Source: an uncultured Clostridia bacterium (GTDB taxonomy: Bacteria > Bacillota > Clostridia > Christensenellales > UBA1242). Taken from it: 64,000 nt of DNA. The position numbers were made by a program, and so were the translations under genes. Location: NCBI GenBank assembly GCA_947589025.1, contig CANQAY010000004.1:1-64000 (forward strand), written 5' to 3'. The notes beneath the pieces were generated by a model. That model made no database searches and was not told the origin of the DNA. It saw nothing but the letters and a program-made list of their open reading frames with translations. Below are positions 42,484-51,792 of the stretch, piece by piece. Position 1 is the stretch's first letter. Each line of letters begins with the position of its first letter.

Positions 42484-43791
42484 ATGATGACATGTAAAGA
42501 AATTGTAACAAATTTGGATAAATATATTGTTGGACAAGCCAAGGCAAAACGCGCCGTGGCAATTGCGTTAAGAAACAGGTATAGGCGAAGCAAACTTCCA
42601 AAAGTGCTAAGTGACATAATTACACCAAAAAACATTATTTTAAAAGGCCCAACTGGTGTGGGCAAAACCGAAATTGCAAGAAGGCTTGCCAAACTTGTTA
42701 ACGCGCCATTTATTAAGGTGGAAGCGACAAAATATACCGAAGTTGGCTATGTTGGGCGCGATGTTGAAAGCATGGTAAGAGATTTGGTTGAAGCTTCGGT
42801 TCGAATTGTTAAAGCCGAGCAAACAGAAAAAATTAAAGATAAGGCAAGCGTTGTTGTAGATAAAAAAATAACAGATATTTTATATCCACTAAAAAAGGCC
42901 AACAAGCCTGAGGATATTGATACTGAGTTGTTTAGGCAAAATTTTTATGAAAATTATCAAAAGGGCTATTATAATAAAGACCAAATTGACATTGACGTGC
43001 GTGAGCAACCTAAACAAGTAAATTTGCTAGATGGCGTTGGTGCCGAAATTAACATTGGGCAAATTATGGGTGGTTTTATTAAAGCACCAAGGAAAATGAA
43101 ACGCATGACGGTTGAACGCGCGCGTGAAATTCTGTTGGAAGAAGAGTGTGACCGCCTAATAGACCCAGACAATTTAAACAAAGAAGCAATTTTCCGCGCT
43201 GAACAGGAAGGCATAATTTTTATAGACGAATTTGATAAAATTGCAGCCAAGAAAAATAACACCCAAGACGTTTCCCGTGAGGGTGTGCAACGTGACATTT
43301 TGCCAATTGTTGAAGGCAGTGTTGTTAACACCAAATATGGTGTAGTTCACACCGATTATATCCTATTTATTGCGGCTGGTGCATTCCATATTTCAAGTGT
43401 AAGTGACCTTATTCCTGAGTTGCAAGGCAGGTTCCCAATTCAAGTGGAGCTTAACAGCTTGGATAAAGAAGATTTTAAAAAGATATTAACAATTCCTGAA
43501 AATGCCATAACAACACAATATCAGCAATTGCTAAAAGTAGATAATGTTAACATAGAGTTTACGCCGGACGCCATTGACACTATTGCCGAACTTGCCTATG
43601 AAGAAAATGAAACAAACAAAAACATTGGGGCAAGGCGTTTGCAAACAATTATGGAAGCATTGCTTGAAGATATTTCATTTAACGCTAGCGACAATAATCC
43701 AATAGTAGATGTAAAAATCGATAAACCTTTTGTTGTTAACACAATGAAAGATTTAATCCGCACACACGACTTTAAAAAATATGTTTTATAA
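42484..43791 (+). CDS. hslU: ATP-dependent protease ATPase subunit HslU
   Basis: LDKYIVGQAKAKRAVAIALRNRYRR, GPTGVGKTEIARRLA. Confidence 0.97.
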   Translation: MMTCKEIVTNLDKYIVGQAKAKRAVAIALRNRYRRSKLPKVLSDIITPKNIILKGPTGVGKTEIARRLAKLVNAPFIKVEATKYTEVGYVGRDVESMVRDLVEASVRIVKAEQTEKIKDKASVVVDKKITDILYPLKKANKPEDIDTELFRQNFYENYQKGYYNKDQIDIDVREQPKQVNLLDGVGAEINIGQIMGGFIKAPRKMKRMTVERAREILLEEECDRLIDPDNLNKEAIFRAEQEGIIFIDEFDKIAAKKNNTQDVSREGVQRDILPIVEGSVVNTKYGVVHTDYILFIAAGAFHISSVSDLIPELQGRFPIQVELNSLDKEDFKKILTIPENAITTQYQQLLKVDNVNIEFTPDAIDTIAELAYEENETNKNIGARRLQTIMEALLEDISFNASDNNPIVDVKIDKPFVVNTMKDLIRTHDFKKYVL

Positions 43792-43792
43792 T

Positions 43793-45058
43793 ATGAACGA
43801 AATGGATGAAAATGAATTAATTAAAAAACTTAAAATTTTGCGCCAAGCATTTGAAAAATTTGGCGTTTCTTTCGATAGCAAAACAACCAACCAATTTTTA
43901 GAGCAAAAAAGAAATCATGTTGAACATGAAGAATTTAATGCTTCAAATGGCAAAACATATAGGCACACCACGGCAATTAAGCCAATTAAATTAACAATTA
44001 CGCCATTGCAAATTGAAAATTCGGGCTATGGTGCCAATTCTCATGAAAAATTTTTAGATTGGTTTTTGTATGAAAATGCATCTAACAACCCATTGGTTTG
44101 GGAAAATGTTGGCAAACCTTCTAATGCCATTAAAAATAGCTTTGTTAACACAAGAAACAACAACGGGCCTTTAGTTATGAATATTAATGGCCAAATTTTT
44201 AATGGTGAAGACGGCAATCATAGGTTGCTAACATTAATTCTTAACCAATTTATTGAATATAGTGCCGCCAAAACAAAAAGCGAAAAGGAAGCAGTTAACG
44301 AAAGATATGCAATGAGTTTGGATTGCAGCATGCCTTTTGATGCGGACATTGTTGATGCGCTTGAAAGGGTGCAAAAAACTGTTTCGCCGCAGAATGAAAA
44401 CTCTAACATTCCTTATTTAGTTCGAAATTATCGTGATGGCATGTGCAAAAACAAATATGATAATAAATGGGTGGCAAAGTTTAACCCCGAAACAAAATTG
44501 TTTGAATATGATTTTAATGGCGAACATTTTGTTGGCACGCAAACCGAATTGCTAAAGTTTTTAAAAACAAAAAAGCAATCCAATTTGCCTATTATGACAT
44601 GGGAATTTGATGGTTGTTATTATGTTTCTTGCTACAACCAAGTTTATAAATCAACAAATAAGCAAAAAATAGACAAAATGCTTGAAACTCTTAAGAAAAA
44701 AGTTAATGATATAGAAGATAATTCTTATTTGGAAATTAAAGATTTAGATACAAACAAATATGAATTGCACCGCGGTATCCGCAAATTTGATGAACCAGCA
44801 CTATCTAAAAATGTTGCAGAATTTGAACAATATTTGTTAGAAAAATATGCAGATATATTATCTTACAAAACAAAATATAATTTTGATTTATTAAAAAAGG
44901 ATTGCGATGATGCAATCAATTTTGACTGCGGCATTATTTTAGATGAATTAGTTTATTCTAACTTGTCTAATGAAGAGTTGGCAAATCTTAAACAAGTGTT
45001 TGACATGGAAGCATACGAAATTCAGCAAATAGAGGATGGGTTTAACGATACATATTGA
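43793..45058 (+). CDS. Hypothetical protein with ParB/Srx-like motif
   Basis: NGQIFNGEDGNHRLLTLILNQ resembles the ParB-type DGxHR motif; rest unrecognised. Confidence 0.6.
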   Translation: MNEMDENELIKKLKILRQAFEKFGVSFDSKTTNQFLEQKRNHVEHEEFNASNGKTYRHTTAIKPIKLTITPLQIENSGYGANSHEKFLDWFLYENASNNPLVWENVGKPSNAIKNSFVNTRNNNGPLVMNINGQIFNGEDGNHRLLTLILNQFIEYSAAKTKSEKEAVNERYAMSLDCSMPFDADIVDALERVQKTVSPQNENSNIPYLVRNYRDGMCKNKYDNKWVAKFNPETKLFEYDFNGEHFVGTQTELLKFLKTKKQSNLPIMTWEFDGCYYVSCYNQVYKSTNKQKIDKMLETLKKKVNDIEDNSYLEIKDLDTNKYELHRGIRKFDEPALSKNVAEFEQYLLEKYADILSYKTKYNFDLLKKDCDDAINFDCGIILDELVYSNLSNEELANLKQVFDMEAYEIQQIEDGFNDTY

Positions 45059-45750
45059 TGGAACTAAATTTAGATTATCTTAATAGATTTGCAATTATGT
45101 TGCGCCAAGAACAAATAAATAAGTTAATATCTGCCAACATAATTGTTTTTGGTGTGGGTGGCGTTGGCAGTGCGGTTGCCAATTTTTTGGTGCGCTCTGG
45201 CGTGCAAAACCTATCGGTGGTGGACTATGACACGATTGATACAACAAACATAAACAGGCAACTTGTTGCCAATTTAAACAATGTTGGCAAGCTAAAAGTT
45301 GATGAAATTAAAAAACAACTGAAAAGCTTAAACAAAAATTTAAAAATTAAAACATTTCCCATTAAATATGGCAGCGAAACAAAAAATTTAATAAATTTGC
45401 AAAATTATGATTATGTTGTTGATTGCATTGACGATTTAAACGCAAAAAAATTGCTTATTATTGAAGCTAATAACTGCAATGTGCCAATAATTTGTGCTAT
45501 GGGGGCGGGCAATAGATATAGCGAACTGCCCAACTTTGAAATTGCCGATATTTCTAAAACTAGTTACGACCCAATTGCCAAAATTTTGCGTAAGTTTTGT
45601 GCAAGTGAGGGAATAAAACATCTAAATGTTTGTTACACTAAACAAAAAGCAGTTAAAAATGATTGCAAAAAGGTGGCAAGTGTGGTATATTATCCTATAA
45701 GTATGGCTTGTGCCATTACTGCATTTGTTGTAAACAACATAATTAAGTGA
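45058..45750 (+). CDS. tcdA: tRNA threonylcarbamoyladenosine dehydratase / ThiF-family E1-like protein
   Basis: VFGVGGVGSAVANFLVRSGV, DTTNINRQ; start overlaps previous stop (TGATG). Confidence 0.88.
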   Translation: MELNLDYLNRFAIMLRQEQINKLISANIIVFGVGGVGSAVANFLVRSGVQNLSVVDYDTIDTTNINRQLVANLNNVGKLKVDEIKKQLKSLNKNLKIKTFPIKYGSETKNLINLQNYDYVVDCIDDLNAKKLLIIEANNCNVPIICAMGAGNRYSELPNFEIADISKTSYDPIAKILRKFCASEGIKHLNVCYTKQKAVKNDCKKVASVVYYPISMACAITAFVVNNIIK

Positions 45751-45757
45751 GGTTAAA

Positions 45758-46069
45758 ATGAAAGATTTAACAGAAAAAGATTTTGATAAAACAATAAAAA
45801 GCAAAAAGCTTTCAGTTATTGATTTTTTTGCAACTTGGTGCATGCCTTGCCGAATGTTAAAACCAATTTTAGAAAAAGTTGAACAAAATGTTAAAGATGC
45901 CAATTTCTATTCACTTGATATTGACGAAAATGACGAAATAGCCAAACGCTATAGGGTGTTTAGCGTGCCAACAGTTATCTGTTTTATGAATGGTGAAATT
46001 GTAGATAGTTTGGTGGGTTTAAGCAGTTATGACGAGGTTATAGATTTTGTAAATAGATGTAAAGGTTAG
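45758..46069 (+). CDS. trxA: Thioredoxin family protein
   Basis: DFFATWCMPCRMLKPILE, RVFSVPTVICF. Confidence 0.9.
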   Translation: MKDLTEKDFDKTIKSKKLSVIDFFATWCMPCRMLKPILEKVEQNVKDANFYSLDIDENDEIAKRYRVFSVPTVICFMNGEIVDSLVGLSSYDEVIDFVNRCKG

Positions 46070-46091
46070 CAAAAATTTGCTAATTTTTTTT
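46066..46091 (+). terminator. Intrinsic terminator
   Basis: TTAGCAA-aaat-TTGCTAA-T8. Confidence 0.85.
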
Positions 46092-46219
46092 ATTTTTTAT
46101 TAAAAAATGGCAAAAATAAGTGTAAAATATGCCAAAAATAAAGAATTTTATAAATTTTTTTTGTTTTTGATATTGACAAATTAACATAGTTATGTTAAAT
46201 TTTATATTGGAGTGAAACT

Positions 46220-47407
46220 ATGGATAAAATTTATTTAGATAACGCATCCACCACAAGCCTAAGTGCAGAAGTTTTAAACGCCATGATGCCAGTGTTAACT
46301 GACAATTTTGGCAACACTTCATCCATACATTCTTTTGGCAGAGAGGCTAGTGCTGTGGTTGATGCAAGTAGAGATTTAATTGCTGAAACAATTAATGCAA
46401 ATTCAAATGAAATTTATTTTACCTCAAGCGGAAGTGAGGCAAACACAATGGCAATTATTGGCATTGCAATGGCAAACCGTAACCGCGGCAACCACATTAT
46501 TACAAGCAAAATTGAACACCCATCAATTTTAAACGCTTGCAAATTTTTGGAAAGAAACGGCTACGAAGTTACCTATCTTGATGTAGACAAAAACGGCTTT
46601 ATCCGTTTTGCAGATTTGCTTCGCTACATTAAAAACACCACAATTTTGGTGTCTATTATGGGCGCAAATAACGAGTTGGGCACTATTCAAAACCTTAAAG
46701 CAATTGCCCAAACAGCACATGAAAAGGGCGCAATTTTCCACACCGATGCAGTGCAACTTTATGGCAACATGCAGTTAGATGTTGAAGAAATAGGCATAGA
46801 TGCAATGACAATTTCTGCACACAAAATTTATGGCCCTAAAGGGGTTGGTTGCTTATATGTTTCTAACGGCATTAAGGTGGACCCAATTATATTTGGCGGA
46901 AATCAAGAAAGGGGCAAACGCGGTGGCACAACCAACACGGCAGGCATTGTTGGCTTTGCAAAAGCTTGCGAAATTGCAAATAGAGATATGCGCACAAACA
47001 ACCACAAATTGCGTGAATTAAGTGAATATTTTGTGTCTAAATTAACCGAAATGGTTGAAAACATTACAATAAACGCAAATGTAAGGCAAAAACTTCCACA
47101 AATAATTTCAGTTGCATTCACCGGCGTTGATGGTGAAAGTTTGCTTACTAAATTAGATTTAAACGGCGTTGCAGTTTCTACCGGCAGCGCTTGCACAAGC
47201 AACAGCTTGGCAGTATCACACGTTATGTCTGCCATTGGGCTTAAAAATGACGATGCTAAAAGCACCATTCGCTTTAGCCTTGGCAAAAACAATAGTTATG
47301 AAGAAATAGATACAGCACTTAACATAATTAAAAAATCGGTAGACGAATTGCGTGCCTATTCCTCAACCTATTCGGCAAAAACTCGTAAAAGAAAGGGGGA
47401 TAAATAA
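46220..47407 (+). CDS. nifS: Cysteine desulfurase (NifS/IscS family)
   Basis: YLDNASTT, TSSGSEANTMAI, ISAHKIYGPKGVG, catalytic STGSACTS. Confidence 0.95.
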   Translation: MDKIYLDNASTTSLSAEVLNAMMPVLTDNFGNTSSIHSFGREASAVVDASRDLIAETINANSNEIYFTSSGSEANTMAIIGIAMANRNRGNHIITSKIEHPSILNACKFLERNGYEVTYLDVDKNGFIRFADLLRYIKNTTILVSIMGANNELGTIQNLKAIAQTAHEKGAIFHTDAVQLYGNMQLDVEEIGIDAMTISAHKIYGPKGVGCLYVSNGIKVDPIIFGGNQERGKRGGTTNTAGIVGFAKACEIANRDMRTNNHKLRELSEYFVSKLTEMVENITINANVRQKLPQIISVAFTGVDGESLLTKLDLNGVAVSTGSACTSNSLAVSHVMSAIGLKNDDAKSTIRFSLGKNNSYEEIDTALNIIKKSVDELRAYSSTYSAKTRKRKGDK

Positions 47408-47409
47408 CT

Positions 47410-47787
47410 ATGTATTCAAATGAAGTTTTAAAAATATTTTCTAATCCATTAAATGCGGGCAGAATTGTTAAAGCTGAAGGCATTGCAGAAAATGTTAATG
47501 CCGACAACACCGCAAATGTTGAATTTTCTCTTAGAATTGAATCTAACGTTATTACCGATGCAAAATTTCGCGCACAGGCTAACCCATATATAATTGCCGT
47601 GTGTGACACAATTGCCGGCCTTATAAAAAACAAAAAGGCCAATATGCTTTCGTTAGACGAATTTCAAATTAAATCATCACTTGGTGAAAATAACCCTACC
47701 GACATTCAATTTTGCATAGATTGTGTTAAATTGGCAGTTAATGATTATGTAGAAAAAATGGCAAAATCTAGCAAAACAAAAGCCTAA
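47410..47787 (+). CDS. Divergent NifU/IscU-like scaffold protein lacking two canonical Cys ligands
   Basis: MYSNEVLKIFSNPLNAGRI...ITDAKFRAQANPY...FCIDCVKLAVNDY aligns to the IscU frame; downstream of nifS. Confidence 0.8.
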   Translation: MYSNEVLKIFSNPLNAGRIVKAEGIAENVNADNTANVEFSLRIESNVITDAKFRAQANPYIIAVCDTIAGLIKNKKANMLSLDEFQIKSSLGENNPTDIQFCIDCVKLAVNDYVEKMAKSSKTKA

Positions 47788-47836
47788 AATAATACATATT
47801 TCGCCTATTTTAGCAAAAAATAAAGTAGGAGGGAAT

Positions 47837-48025
47837 ATGAAAGAATTATTAATTGGCATGGGCATTGGTTTTGTTGTTGGTGCCATCACTTGCAAAGTAA
47901 ACAAACCGGTTGCCGATACCGTTGAAAAAGGTGTTGAAAAGGGCAAAGAAATCATTGAAGATATTAAAGATGAAATTGAAACCCAAACCAAAAAACAAAA
48001 AAAACAAAAGAAAAATGCGGATTAA
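47837..48025 (+). CDS. Small YtxH-like membrane protein
   Basis: Single TM LLIGMGIGFVVGAITCKV plus charged Lys/Glu tail. Confidence 0.75.
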   Translation: MKELLIGMGIGFVVGAITCKVNKPVADTVEKGVEKGKEIIEDIKDEIETQTKKQKKQKKNAD

Positions 48026-48039
48026 ACCCGCATTTTTTT
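48014..48039 (+). terminator. Intrinsic terminator spanning the stop codon
   Basis: AATGCGG-attaaac-CCGCATTTTTTT. Confidence 0.9.
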
Positions 48040-48058
48040 ATTGCAATAAGCAAAATGT

Positions 48059-48087
48059 TTGCTTTTTAACAACATTTGTTTTATAAT
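48059..48087 (+). promoter_or_regulatory. Promoter, predicted leaderless
   Basis: TTGCTT(48059-48064)-17-TATAAT(48082-48087), 6 nt, ATG 48094; weak -35. Confidence 0.68.
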
Positions 48088-48093
48088 AATAAT

Positions 48094-48507
48094 ATGAAGG
48101 CAATGGGAATAGATTATGGCTTAAAGCGCATTGGCATTGCGTTTAGTGATGAAACCAAATTTTTGGCAAGCCCTTACATCGTTTATCACACCCAAGGGGA
48201 AGAAAAAGATTTGCAATTTTTGGCCAATTTAATTAATTTAAATAAGGTTGATGAAATTGTGTGTGGCCTGCCGCTAAACACAAAAGGTGAAGAAGAGGCA
48301 ATTGCCTTAAAAACTAGGGGTTTTATGGCTAAATTAATGGCAATAACCCAAATTAAACCCGTGTTCGTAGATGAGCGAATGTCTAGCGTTATGGCAGAAG
48401 AATATTTATCCGAGCGCGAAAAAGATTGGCGCAAAAGAAAAGAAAAATTGGATGCTGTTGCCGCCTCAATAATTTTGCAAGATTATTTAGATAATAAAAG
48501 GAGATAA
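48094..48507 (+). CDS. ruvX: Holliday junction resolvase-like RuvX (YqgF)
   Basis: MGIDYGLKRIGIAFSDE, GLPLNTKGEE, DERMSS. Confidence 0.95.
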   Translation: MKAMGIDYGLKRIGIAFSDETKFLASPYIVYHTQGEEKDLQFLANLINLNKVDEIVCGLPLNTKGEEEAIALKTRGFMAKLMAITQIKPVFVDERMSSVMAEEYLSEREKDWRKRKEKLDAVAASIILQDYLDNKRR

Positions 48508-48509
48508 TT

Positions 48510-48857
48510 ATGAAAGATTTAAGGGATGACCTTAACTTAAAAAACAAAAAACTAAAGGCAATGGACCCAATTGAACAAATTTTGGATGAAGAAAATTACG
48601 ATAACGTTATTCTTTATGACCCTGAAAAAAAACCTATTGAGTTTGAACAAGTGGCAGTAATTCCAGTTGACAAACCAACTGGGGAACAAACACTTTACAC
48701 AATTATGATTCCTGTAACTCCAATGCAAGGTGTAAGCGAGGGCGAGGGCGTTGTTTTTAAAATTGACGAACAAACCCGCGATATTGAAGTGGTTAATGAT
48801 GAAAAGGTTATTGATAAAGTGCTTGAAATTTACCAAAAACTTGTTGAAGAGGGTTAA
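48510..48857 (+). CDS. DUF1292 family protein
   Basis: FEQVAVIPVDKPTGEQTLYTIMIPVTPMQGVSEGEGVVFKID; follows ruvX. Confidence 0.85.
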   Translation: MKDLRDDLNLKNKKLKAMDPIEQILDEENYDNVILYDPEKKPIEFEQVAVIPVDKPTGEQTLYTIMIPVTPMQGVSEGEGVVFKIDEQTRDIEVVNDEKVIDKVLEIYQKLVEEG

Positions 48858-48960
48858 TTAGCAACCTTGGGTTGTGTTAATTTTATTTTAAAAAATTGTT
48901 TAAATCTATTGACTTAAGCAGTTTTTTTTGTTAATATTTAATAGTTTAAAGAAATTAGCA

Positions 48961-49015
48961 CCCAATTTGATTGCTTGTCTGTTCCTTTTTGGTTAAAAGC
49001 AAAATGACGATTGGG
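48961..49015 (+). promoter_or_regulatory. Candidate structured 5' leader of rpsB
   Basis: CCCAAT(48961-48966)/ATTGGG(49010-49015) enclosing TTGCTT(48971-48976)/AAGCAA(48997-49002). Confidence 0.5.
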
Positions 49016-49039
49016 GAAGACGTAAACAGGAGGTATAAA

Positions 49040-49888
49040 ATGTCAGTTATTTCTATGAAACAATTATTGGAGGCCGGTTGCCACTTCGGTCACCAAACTA
49101 GGAAATGGAATCCTAAAATGAAAAAGTATATCTTCACAGACAGAAATGATATTCATATCATAAATTTGGAAGATACTTCTAAACAAATTGATGTGGCTTA
49201 TAAATTTATTAAAGAAAAAGTGCAAAGTGGTGCAAATGTGTTGTTTATTGGCACCAAAAAACAAGCACAAGAGGCCGTTAAGCAAGAGGCTGAGCGCTCT
49301 AACATGTTTTACATTAACACCCGTTGGTTGGGCGGCACTTTAACAAACTTCACCACCATCCGCAAAAGGATTGATAGGATGAACAAGTTAAACAATATGG
49401 AAGCTTTGGGGGATTTTGACCTTCTTCCTAAAAAAGAAGTTATTAAACTTAAAGCTGAGCGTGATAAACTTGCTGCCAACTTGTCCGGCATTAAGGATAT
49501 GACATCTATCCCAGGCCTAATTATTATGGTTGACCCACACATTGAGCACATTGCCGTTAAAGAGGCTAAAAAGTTAAATATTCCAACTGTTGGCATTGTG
49601 GATACTAATAGTGACCCAGACGATGTTACCATTTGCATCCCAGCAAATGATGATGCTATTGGCAGTGTTAACCTAATTTTAAGCGCTTTAACCGATGCAA
49701 TTATGGAGGCCAAGGGCGGCGTTGTGTTGCACGACCTTGACGCTAAGGATGAAGATGTTTCTATGGCAAGCGTGGTTGCAGGCAGCACAATAGCAAGGCA
49801 GGAAGAAAGCGAAGAGCAGCCAGAAACTGTTGAAAAGAAAAAGCGCCCAAGCAAGAAAAAAGAAAAGAAAGAAAAGGAAGGGGAATAA
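49040..49888 (+). CDS. rpsB: 30S ribosomal protein S2
   Basis: [53 protein letters not shown]; Lys/Glu C-terminal extension. Confidence 0.97.
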   Translation: MSVISMKQLLEAGCHFGHQTRKWNPKMKKYIFTDRNDIHIINLEDTSKQIDVAYKFIKEKVQSGANVLFIGTKKQAQEAVKQEAERSNMFYINTRWLGGTLTNFTTIRKRIDRMNKLNNMEALGDFDLLPKKEVIKLKAERDKLAANLSGIKDMTSIPGLIIMVDPHIEHIAVKEAKKLNIPTVGIVDTNSDPDDVTICIPANDDAIGSVNLILSALTDAIMEAKGGVVLHDLDAKDEDVSMASVVAGSTIARQEESEEQPETVEKKKRPSKKKEKKEKEGE

Positions 49889-49889
49889 T

Positions 49890-50543
49890 ATGCAAATTAC
49901 AGCAAAAGATGTCGCAAATTTAAGGGAAATGACCGGTGCCGGCATGATGGATTGCAAAAAGGCATTAACTGATGCTGACGGCAATTTCGACAAGGCCGTT
50001 GAACTTTTGCGTGAACGCGGCGTTGCAAAGGCCGCTAAAAAAGAGGGCAGAATTGCTGCCGAAGGCTTCATTGAGTGTTATGTTCATGGGGGCGGAGCAT
50101 TCGCTTCTATGGTGGAAATTAATACCGAAACCGATTTCGTTGCTAAAAACCCAGAACTTAGGGAATTTGCTCACAACATTGCAATGCAAGTTGTTGCAAG
50201 CAAGCCAATTTGTGTTAATGTAAACGAAGTTCCGGCAGATAAACTTGCCACCGAGCGCAACATTTACCGCACTCAACTTTTAAACGAGGGCAAACCAGCT
50301 GCAATGGTTGATAAAATTGTTGACGGCAAAATTAACAAATATTATGAAGAAGTTGTGCTTATGGAGCAACCTTATATTAAGGACGAAGCCGGCAAGAAGA
50401 AAGTTAAAGATGTTTTAACTGAACTTGTTGCAAAAATTGGTGAAAAAATCACAATTCGTAGATTTGTGCTTATGACAATGGGCGAGGGCCTTGAAAAGCG
50501 CAATGAAGATTTTGCTGCAGAAGTTGCAAAACAATCAAAATAA
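49890..50543 (+). CDS. tsf: Elongation factor Ts
   Basis: [42 protein letters not shown]. Confidence 0.97.
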   Translation: MQITAKDVANLREMTGAGMMDCKKALTDADGNFDKAVELLRERGVAKAAKKEGRIAAEGFIECYVHGGGAFASMVEINTETDFVAKNPELREFAHNIAMQVVASKPICVNVNEVPADKLATERNIYRTQLLNEGKPAAMVDKIVDGKINKYYEEVVLMEQPYIKDEAGKKKVKDVLTELVAKIGEKITIRRFVLMTMGEGLEKRNEDFAAEVAKQSK

Positions 50544-50545
50544 TA

Positions 50546-50575
50546 AAAAATAGGGCATAACGCCTTATTTTTTAT
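50546..50575. terminator. Terminator between convergent tsf and minus-strand gene
   Basis: AATAGGGC-ataac-GCCTTATT-T. Confidence 0.8.
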
Positions 50576-51102
50576 ACATTTTTTGTGTCATTAATCATTG
50601 ATTTATACATTGCCTTTAATTGTTTATAAATATATCTTTTGCCGCGTTTAAAACGAAGATCTTTGGCAAGTTGCCTAACACATTCAACATCTCCTGTCGA
50701 TCTAAGGGCCTCAAACAAACCATCCAACCACCAAGCGTCGTATTCAATAAATTTGGCTATATATTTAGCATTTTTTAATTCACAAACATAATCCTTAACT
50801 TGAATGATAGTAAAGCCGGGGATAGCACCGCTGTTAAAATCTTTATGCAAATTTATCATAAATTCATCATCTACACCATTTTCGGTAATATATGCAATTC
50901 TTTCATTTAATAATGCGTGAGCCTCTTCTTTTGTATAATTACTTTTCCCATAACTTGACTCCCACAAGTCATTGCTATTATCTGCATAATAAGTAGCGCC
51001 CGCAAAAACAAAGTTTCCAGATTTATCCTTTTCACCAATTTGCAAATCGTTTAAATAATTTTGAACTAATTTATTTAATAAACTAACATTTTCTGCTTTC
51101 AT
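50572..51102 (-). CDS. Hypothetical protein
   Basis: [12 protein letters not shown]...; start revised to 51102 with AAGGAG SD and minus-strand TTGACA-17-TAAATT promoter. Confidence 0.75.
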   Translation of the reverse strand: MKAENVSLLNKLVQNYLNDLQIGEKDKSGNFVFAGATYYADNSNDLWESSYGKSNYTKEEAHALLNERIAYITENGVDDEFMINLHKDFNSGAIPGFTIIQVKDYVCELKNAKYIAKFIEYDAWWLDGLFEALRSTGDVECVRQLAKDLRFKRGKRYIYKQLKAMYKSMINDTKNV

Positions 51103-51225
51103 AAATTTACTCCTTGTATATAATTTAGCATAATATTGCAAATTTGTCAACACCTAAAATAAATTATAAACTTAAAACAGTTGCTATTTTTTGATAAATT
51201 CGCTATCATTATATTAGGAGATTTT

Positions 51226-51792
51226 ATGAACGAAAATGTTGAAATGAATTTAATGGAATATGAGGAGCAGTTGGATAAATGCTTTAACCATTTAATAGAT
51301 GAATATATGGTAATCCGCGTTGGCAGAGCAAACCCTAAGGTTATTGAAAATGTTATGGTGGACTATTATGGCACACGCACACCACTTAAACTAACTTGCA
51401 ACATAACAGTGCAGGATGCCCGCATGATTGTAGTTAGCCCATGGGATGTTTCCACCTTGCGCAATTTGCGCGCCGGGTTGGAAGCGGCAAACACCGGGCT
51501 TTCAATTAGTGACGATGGCAAAATAATTAGGGTAGGCTTTCCAATGTTAACAGAGGAGCGCAGGCGAGAATTTTGTAAAGACGCTAAAAAGCTTTTGGAA
51601 GAAAGCAAAGTTGCAATGCGCAATGCTAGGCGAGATGTGCTTGAAGTTTTTAAAACTATGAAAAAGAATGCCGAAATTAGTGAAGACGAATACAATTCGT
51701 TAGAAAAAGATGTTCAAAAAAGCATAGATAATTTTACTGCTCGTGCCGATAGCGCTTGCGAAAAGAAAATTGCCGAAATAATGGAAGTTTAA
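51226..51792 (+). CDS. frr: Ribosome recycling factor
   Basis: VIRVGRANPKVIENVMVDYYGTRTPL, SDDGKIIRVGFPMLTEERRREF; SD TAGGAG. Confidence 0.97.
   Translation: MNENVEMNLMEYEEQLDKCFNHLIDEYMVIRVGRANPKVIENVMVDYYGTRTPLKLTCNITVQDARMIVVSPWDVSTLRNLRAGLEAANTGLSISDDGKIIRVGFPMLTEERRREFCKDAKKLLEESKVAMRNARRDVLEVFKTMKKNAEISEDEYNSLEKDVQKSIDNFTARADSACEKKIAEIMEV

Noticed and set aside
45758-46069. WCMPC thioredoxin active site as novel
   Set aside because: CxPC variation is common in thioredoxin-like proteins; only a minor oddity
48855-48890. Possible terminator after the DUF1292 gene (TTAGCAACC-ttg-GGTTGTGTTAA)
   Set aside because: Pairing interrupted and U-tract weak; not called
49309-49854. 181 aa minus-strand ORF opposite rpsB
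   Set aside because: Antisense to S2; no family features
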